Shown here in pieces: positions 54,195 to 58,000 of a DNA stretch of 58,000 nucleotides; the first letter of the stretch is position 1; every line of letters begins with the position of its first letter. Under the pieces are notes generated by a model. It made no database searches. It saw nothing but the letters and a program-made list of their open reading frames with translations, and was not told the DNA's origin. Where the stretch lies: positions 629,715,240 to 629,773,239 of the forward strand of contig NC_081415.1 of the NCBI RefSeq assembly GCF_030272615.1. Reading direction: 5' to 3'. Position numbers and translations under genes: made by a program. Origin of the DNA: Cryptomeria japonica (taxonomy: Eukaryota > Streptophyta > Pinopsida > Cupressales > Cupressaceae).

Positions 54195-56020
54195 TGTCTA
54201 TATTGCACAAAATATTAATGAAACTACCCCAGGTATGCACAGTATTATATCCTAGTTAGTCACCCAAGATGCAGAGTGAAGGTCGAAAAACAACACAGAC
54301 ACCTACAACTAAGGGAAGCAAATTAGAAAAGCATTCAAGCAATAAGGTAAAACACTTACACAAATTGCAAGAAGAGAATACATGCAAGAAGACTAATGTT
54401 GGTAATGAAGGGCAAGGCAATTTTTTACAAATGTAGAGAACATAGTTTCTATAGTAGAAAAGAGAGAAGACCCCCCAAAAAAGAGTTGCAAAATTTGCCT
54501 TTAAAGATCAGGCATAACTTAGATGAGATCCTGGAATTAGATAACCCTAACCCAACTGGGTTAGGTTACAAAATATTAGAGGAGGGGAAGATCAAATTGA
54601 AAGATCTAATGTTGTGTGAATCAATCTTTCAGAGTGTCCTCTGCAACAAGAAAAGTCAAAATTCCTTACAAGGAAGATATCTCTGCGATAGATGCATCAT
54701 GGCGGCACAATAGAGAAAAAAAAAGTCTCCTTGGAAATTGCATTAATTGGGCATGGTTGGCATCCAAAATTGGTCTACACATCAAGTCTGGAGTAAAGGC
54801 AAAAGATCTAGCAACTGGAGTGAAATCTAATCGAAAATTAGGCCATGATTGCTAATCTTCGTGCTATGCACCCTCACACCTGTAGAGCATTCAAATTTCT
54901 ACCTGCTTGTGAGTTTGAATCTAAACCGTTGGATCTGCCATTCGCATGAAGATGGATGCATGAGATGGCATCAAAGGCTCCCCAAAGGGCTCGAAAAGAG
55001 TTTAAATCATATCCATTGATCAAGACATCCAAGTGAAAATCTATAGTTGCCTGCATCTGATGTGGCGCCTCGGGCCCATGTATCTACCTCGTAGTTTGAC
55101 CGCTGAGCCTTCCTGGCTTTTCGCCAAGACATGGCCCTTCGGTGGGATAATTTTTGCCTCCATCACCCTCGGTAAATCTAGCCGAAAAGGCCGAGTCACT
55201 AAGACATCATTGCCTCTTGCCAAAAAAAAGAGTTCGTTGTGAGTAGGCACAAGTCTTGTCGAAAAGAGGCATTTTGCTAAGAGAGGGGGCTTCGCTAAGA
55301 TAAAAAAGCACCTCGATTTCCCTTTAACAACTTGGCTAAAAAGGCCACTTCGCTTTCACCTTGTGGGATGGTGGGAACAATGCCCGCACTGCATTTCCTT
55401 ATCCAGTAAGCATCGTTTGACCTACCTTCTGCCTGTGCGGGGGAAAGAAAAATTGAACTCCTTTCCCCGCCATTTCGCACGACCACAACCCAAGCTTGCC
55501 AAAACTTGAGCCTGTTGAAGCCAAATAACATGCAATGAGGATAAATGAGAACAACTAACATGCGTGTTATTCGCATGAGATACTTGTGTAACTGCTAGCT
55601 CGGGTCAATAACCCTCATGTTATTAACCTGCACATAACCTTCATGTTATGCATTTTTCTGTCAAAATTCAGAAAATAATTCTCTCTACTGAGTGCGATAA
55701 CATGATGTGTTATACACATTGACATTTCAGATCCGATCTCTCCAAGGGTTGGCACAAAAATTGCCAACAGTTACCTGACCCAAGAGTGATCTACAATTTT
55801 GGAGCATTTTGGGCCAAAGATAACATTTTCATCACACTCAAAAGGCTCAAAAACTCCAAGATTGCATGTTCACTCGTCTAAATTAGAATTGGGCACCCCA
55901 AACTGAGAAAAAAGGCCCCTATCGTATGGACATGACTATTTGCAGGTACTGTTTTTTAATAAAAAGAATAAAAAATTTCTTTCAAATTTCTATTAAATTT
56001 CTTTTAATTAGATTATTTTT
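54195..56020. other. Non-coding DNA with a GC-richer patch
   Basis: No domain is recognised. A 105-codon plus-strand frame (54396-54713, MLVMKGKAIFYKCREHSF) is basic and of unknown meaning; I do not call it a gene. From about 55050 to 55500 the sequence is visibly richer in G+C and CpG than its surroundings, with repeated GCTAAGA, TTCGCTAAGA and GCCGAAAAGG words. After 55600 it returns to AT-rich DNA. Confidence 0.3.
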
Positions 56021-56023
56021 CAA

Positions 56024-56082
56024 GGGGCAGGGGGGCGAGGGGTGAGAAGGGGGGTTGGAGGGGAGGGACAGGGTGCGGCGGG
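56024..56082 (+). other. G-rich tract, possible G-quadruplex
   Basis: Nine or more runs of three or more G occur in ~60 bp (GGGGCAGGGGGGCGAGGGG, then GGGGGG, GGGG, GGG, GGG), bordered by A/T-rich DNA. The spacing allows several G-quadruplex choices. Whether it is functional is unknown. Confidence 0.7.
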
Positions 56083-56491
56083 CCGAATTTTAATTTTTAA
56101 TTTTTTTTTTTTTAAAGGGGCTCGCAAACCTCGCGAGTACCATAGGTGGTCTTAGCGGCCCTTGCAAAGAGTAATTTAAAAAAAAATGAATTCTTTTTTA
56201 AATAAAATATATATATTTAAATAAAATCATGTTTTAAAGATTTTCTTTAATAATATTTTTTATTAAAATTTTATTAATAGTTCTAATAAAGTTTTAAAAT
56301 AAAATAAAAAAAATCTGTATTATTATTTAATAGTTTTTTAATAAAAAATTTAAAAAATGAGTGTGCTTTTCTTTATTTTTCTAAATAAAGTTTTTTTCAA
56401 AAATAAAAATAAATGTCTTTTTCTTTGTTATGTTTTCAATAATAAAGTTGTTTTGTTTGTTTGTTTTTTTTTTTGTTTTTTTTTTGTTTTT

Positions 56492-56800
56492 AGTCCAAGG
56501 GGTTGAGCTTGGTTAAAGCATTGAGTTATCAATGTAGAGACCCAAGTTCAACTCCCATGAGAGACACCTTTATGTAGAATTCTAAGTTGTGACTCTTGGT
56601 CTTCTATTGTTGTTTAAAGTGGATTTCTAAGTTGTGACCCTTGGTCTTCCAATTGTTGTTTCTAGTTTGGTGCTTGAAAGGAGCTAGTATTTGTAATAAG
56701 TTTGCTTGAAAGGAGCTGGTATTTGTAATAAGTTTGTAACGTGGATGCTCGAATGAGCAAAAATGAGCTTTGTGATTCTATGATACTTAATACAAAAAAA
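56492..56800 (+). mobile_element. tRNA-derived SINE
   Basis: The 5' part resembles a tRNA gene promoter: GGTTGAGCTTGGTTAAAGC (56501-56519, A-box-like) and CCAAGTTCAACTCCCA (56551-56566, B-box-like, canonical GGTTCGANTCC). The body has two internal duplications, AAGTTGTGACYCTTGGTCTTC (56583, 56629) and GCTTGAAAGGAGCTRGTATT (56672, 56704). It ends with a short A-run (56794-56800). AATAATAAAGTT occurs before a T-rich stretch (56438) and after the tail (56800), a possible target duplication. tRNA-derived SINEs rely on LINE enzymes; which LINE is not shown. Confidence 0.65.
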
Positions 56801-57734
56801 TAATAAAGTTTTTTATGGGTTTTAATAAATGTTTTTATTAAACCATTAATTAAGTTTTTTTTAAAACAATTTTCATAAATAAGCAAAATTGGGAACACAT
56901 TTTTTCTTCCACCTATATACATATTTGCACCGTCTTCCAATTGGCAGCTTGGGGGGGGGGCAATAGCTCCTACATTTTTCTTGACAAGATACCAACAGAG
57001 GCATCTTCACCTGCAGTCTTTTATAGGGCATCTTTTTTGTGGCATCATCTTCATGTTTCCAAATTTGCACTTTGTCATGATGTATTCTCTTGCATGAACT
57101 ATGTTGTACTCTCACTAATATAAAATGCCACACCTCTTTGTACTTTGTCATTAATGGCATATTTGATGTAATCCTTCTTTATTCTATAGAATAGGAACTA
57201 TCTTATGAGACTTGGTACATATCTCTAGTTGAGAATGTATGTAGTTTTGAGTATTTAGTTGATGCTCATACAACTTGTCTCCATGCTTTATCTTTATCAT
57301 GTTGCAGTGAGTGATTCATCAGTCATTCTTCATTGACATTGGTACTTGGTTTTGTCACACTTTGAGATTCTTGATGCAACATTGACTTTAGTTCTTCCTA
57401 ATGGGGAAGAATTTTGGTCAATATCATTCGACCATCTTCGCAACAGATTCTACATTGAGAGGGGGGGGGGCTTCATGTTCTTTCATCTTCTCTCTTATGG
57501 GGCGAACTTTTTCCTCGCATAAGGTTTTGTCCTTCTCATTCTTCTCTGAGATTTATTTTGTATTTTCATCTCTCTTTTGGGTGAGAGTTTTTTCCCACTA
57601 GGTTTTCTCCCTTTCTCCACTTGTGAGAGATTGCATCGCATTTGTATATGGGTACCTAACATGGCCTAGTAGTCGAGACCCATCTTGCATTGTTAGCTTG
57701 AGTCTACATTCCCCTAAGTTGCACTTAAAGGGGG
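56801..57734 (+). mobile_element. Internal 3' region of a family C LTR element
   Basis: Non-coding DNA that ends in the polypurine run AAAGGGGG (57727-57734) next to an LTR. Between 57590 and 57690 it has TTTTCCCACTAGGTTTTC, GGGTACCTAACATGGCCTAG and CGAGACCCAT, which match the same block before the 3' LTR of element B (19355-19443). Two G-runs (56951, 57461) stand out. The frames here are short. The start of the element is not located, so the left limit is arbitrary. Confidence 0.5.
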
Positions 57735-58000
57735 TGGTGTAATTTATATCTCATGTAATTACACTCTACTTAAGTTGATTTTGGATAATGCATATCATAG
57801 TAATTTGCATAGGAGATACTGAGGGAATTGCATATCTAGGGAATATGGTGGTAGGAGAAATTCCACCTTTGGTGGTGTTATCTTGTTATCACATTTTCAT
57901 ATCCACTTATAATGGAAGGATAATTCCACCTTTGGTGAGTGATCCACCTTTAGTGGAATTATCTATTATTGTATCCTTCCCACACTTGCATCTCATTAGG
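57735..58000 (+). mobile_element. Family C 3' LTR, cut by the window end
   Basis: It starts TGGTGTAATTTATATCTC after the polypurine tract and parallels 34189-34440. This position proves that the sequence at 34189 is an LTR. The copy runs off the window. Confidence 0.75.

Noticed and set aside
54396-54713. 105-codon frame as a host gene
   Set aside because: Basic, without recognisable domain, promoter or splice context; kept only as a remark within the non-coding stretch.
34189-58000. The two family C LTRs as one 24-kb element
   Set aside because: No primer site follows the first copy at the expected place, and the second LTR is cut by the window; cannot be decided.

Overview
This window looks like intergenic DNA from a very large plant nuclear genome. 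A gymnosperm (conifer-like) source is my inference, based on the density of old, nested, mutated retroelements, plant-type L1 LINEs ending in an RNase H domain, Met-tRNA-primed copia elements, a CACTA transposase with introns, and the lack of any intact host gene. No rRNA, tRNA, CRISPR or bacterial feature is visible. Almost every long reading frame belongs to a transposable element and carries stops or frameshifts.

Layout. 1-1235: 5' part of a LINE (LINE-A). 1236-3352: minus-strand copia remnant (gag, primer site, LTR). 3370-5720: minus-strand CACTA TNP2-like transposase pseudogene with about five exons. 6115-10096: minus-strand copia gag and its LTR, the LTR split by a plus-strand non-autonomous LTR element (7620-9814). 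10097-11350: LINE 3' end (LINE-B). 11351-15599: AT-rich DNA with a hairpin, a tandem duplication and a MITE-like element. 15600-17487: minus-strand Ty3/gypsy gag interrupted by the end of a TIR element. 17508-19855: complete non-autonomous LTR element with two 330-bp LTRs.

20452-34183: a 13.7-kb unit bounded by a 30-bp perfect terminal inverted repeat. It holds a nested LINE (20785-27164), a decayed intron-bearing gene that I cannot assign to a family (27499-29211), and a 3.8-kb satellite of alternating direct and inverted copies of a ~20-bp word (29312-33076) into which a 346-bp TRIM inserted. This unit is the best candidate for something undescribed.

34189-38112: LTR fragments. 38605-54177: a second LINE, bracketed by a 17-bp target-site duplication and split by a copia element (41755-49127) with 5-bp GAAGA duplications. 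Downstream of ORF2 but still inside the LINE duplication is a third reading frame (52320-53953) with a globular part, a basic stretch and a helical tail. 54195-58000: non-coding DNA with a G-rich tract, a tRNA-derived SINE and the 3' end of another non-autonomous LTR element.

The elements form a readable series of insertions rather than a pathway. A feature shared by all three LINE copies with a visible ORF1/ORF2 junction is that the ORF1 stop overlaps the ORF2 start as ATGA (TTGA in one), which suggests coupled translation. All translations and alignments were done by eye; no database search was run.
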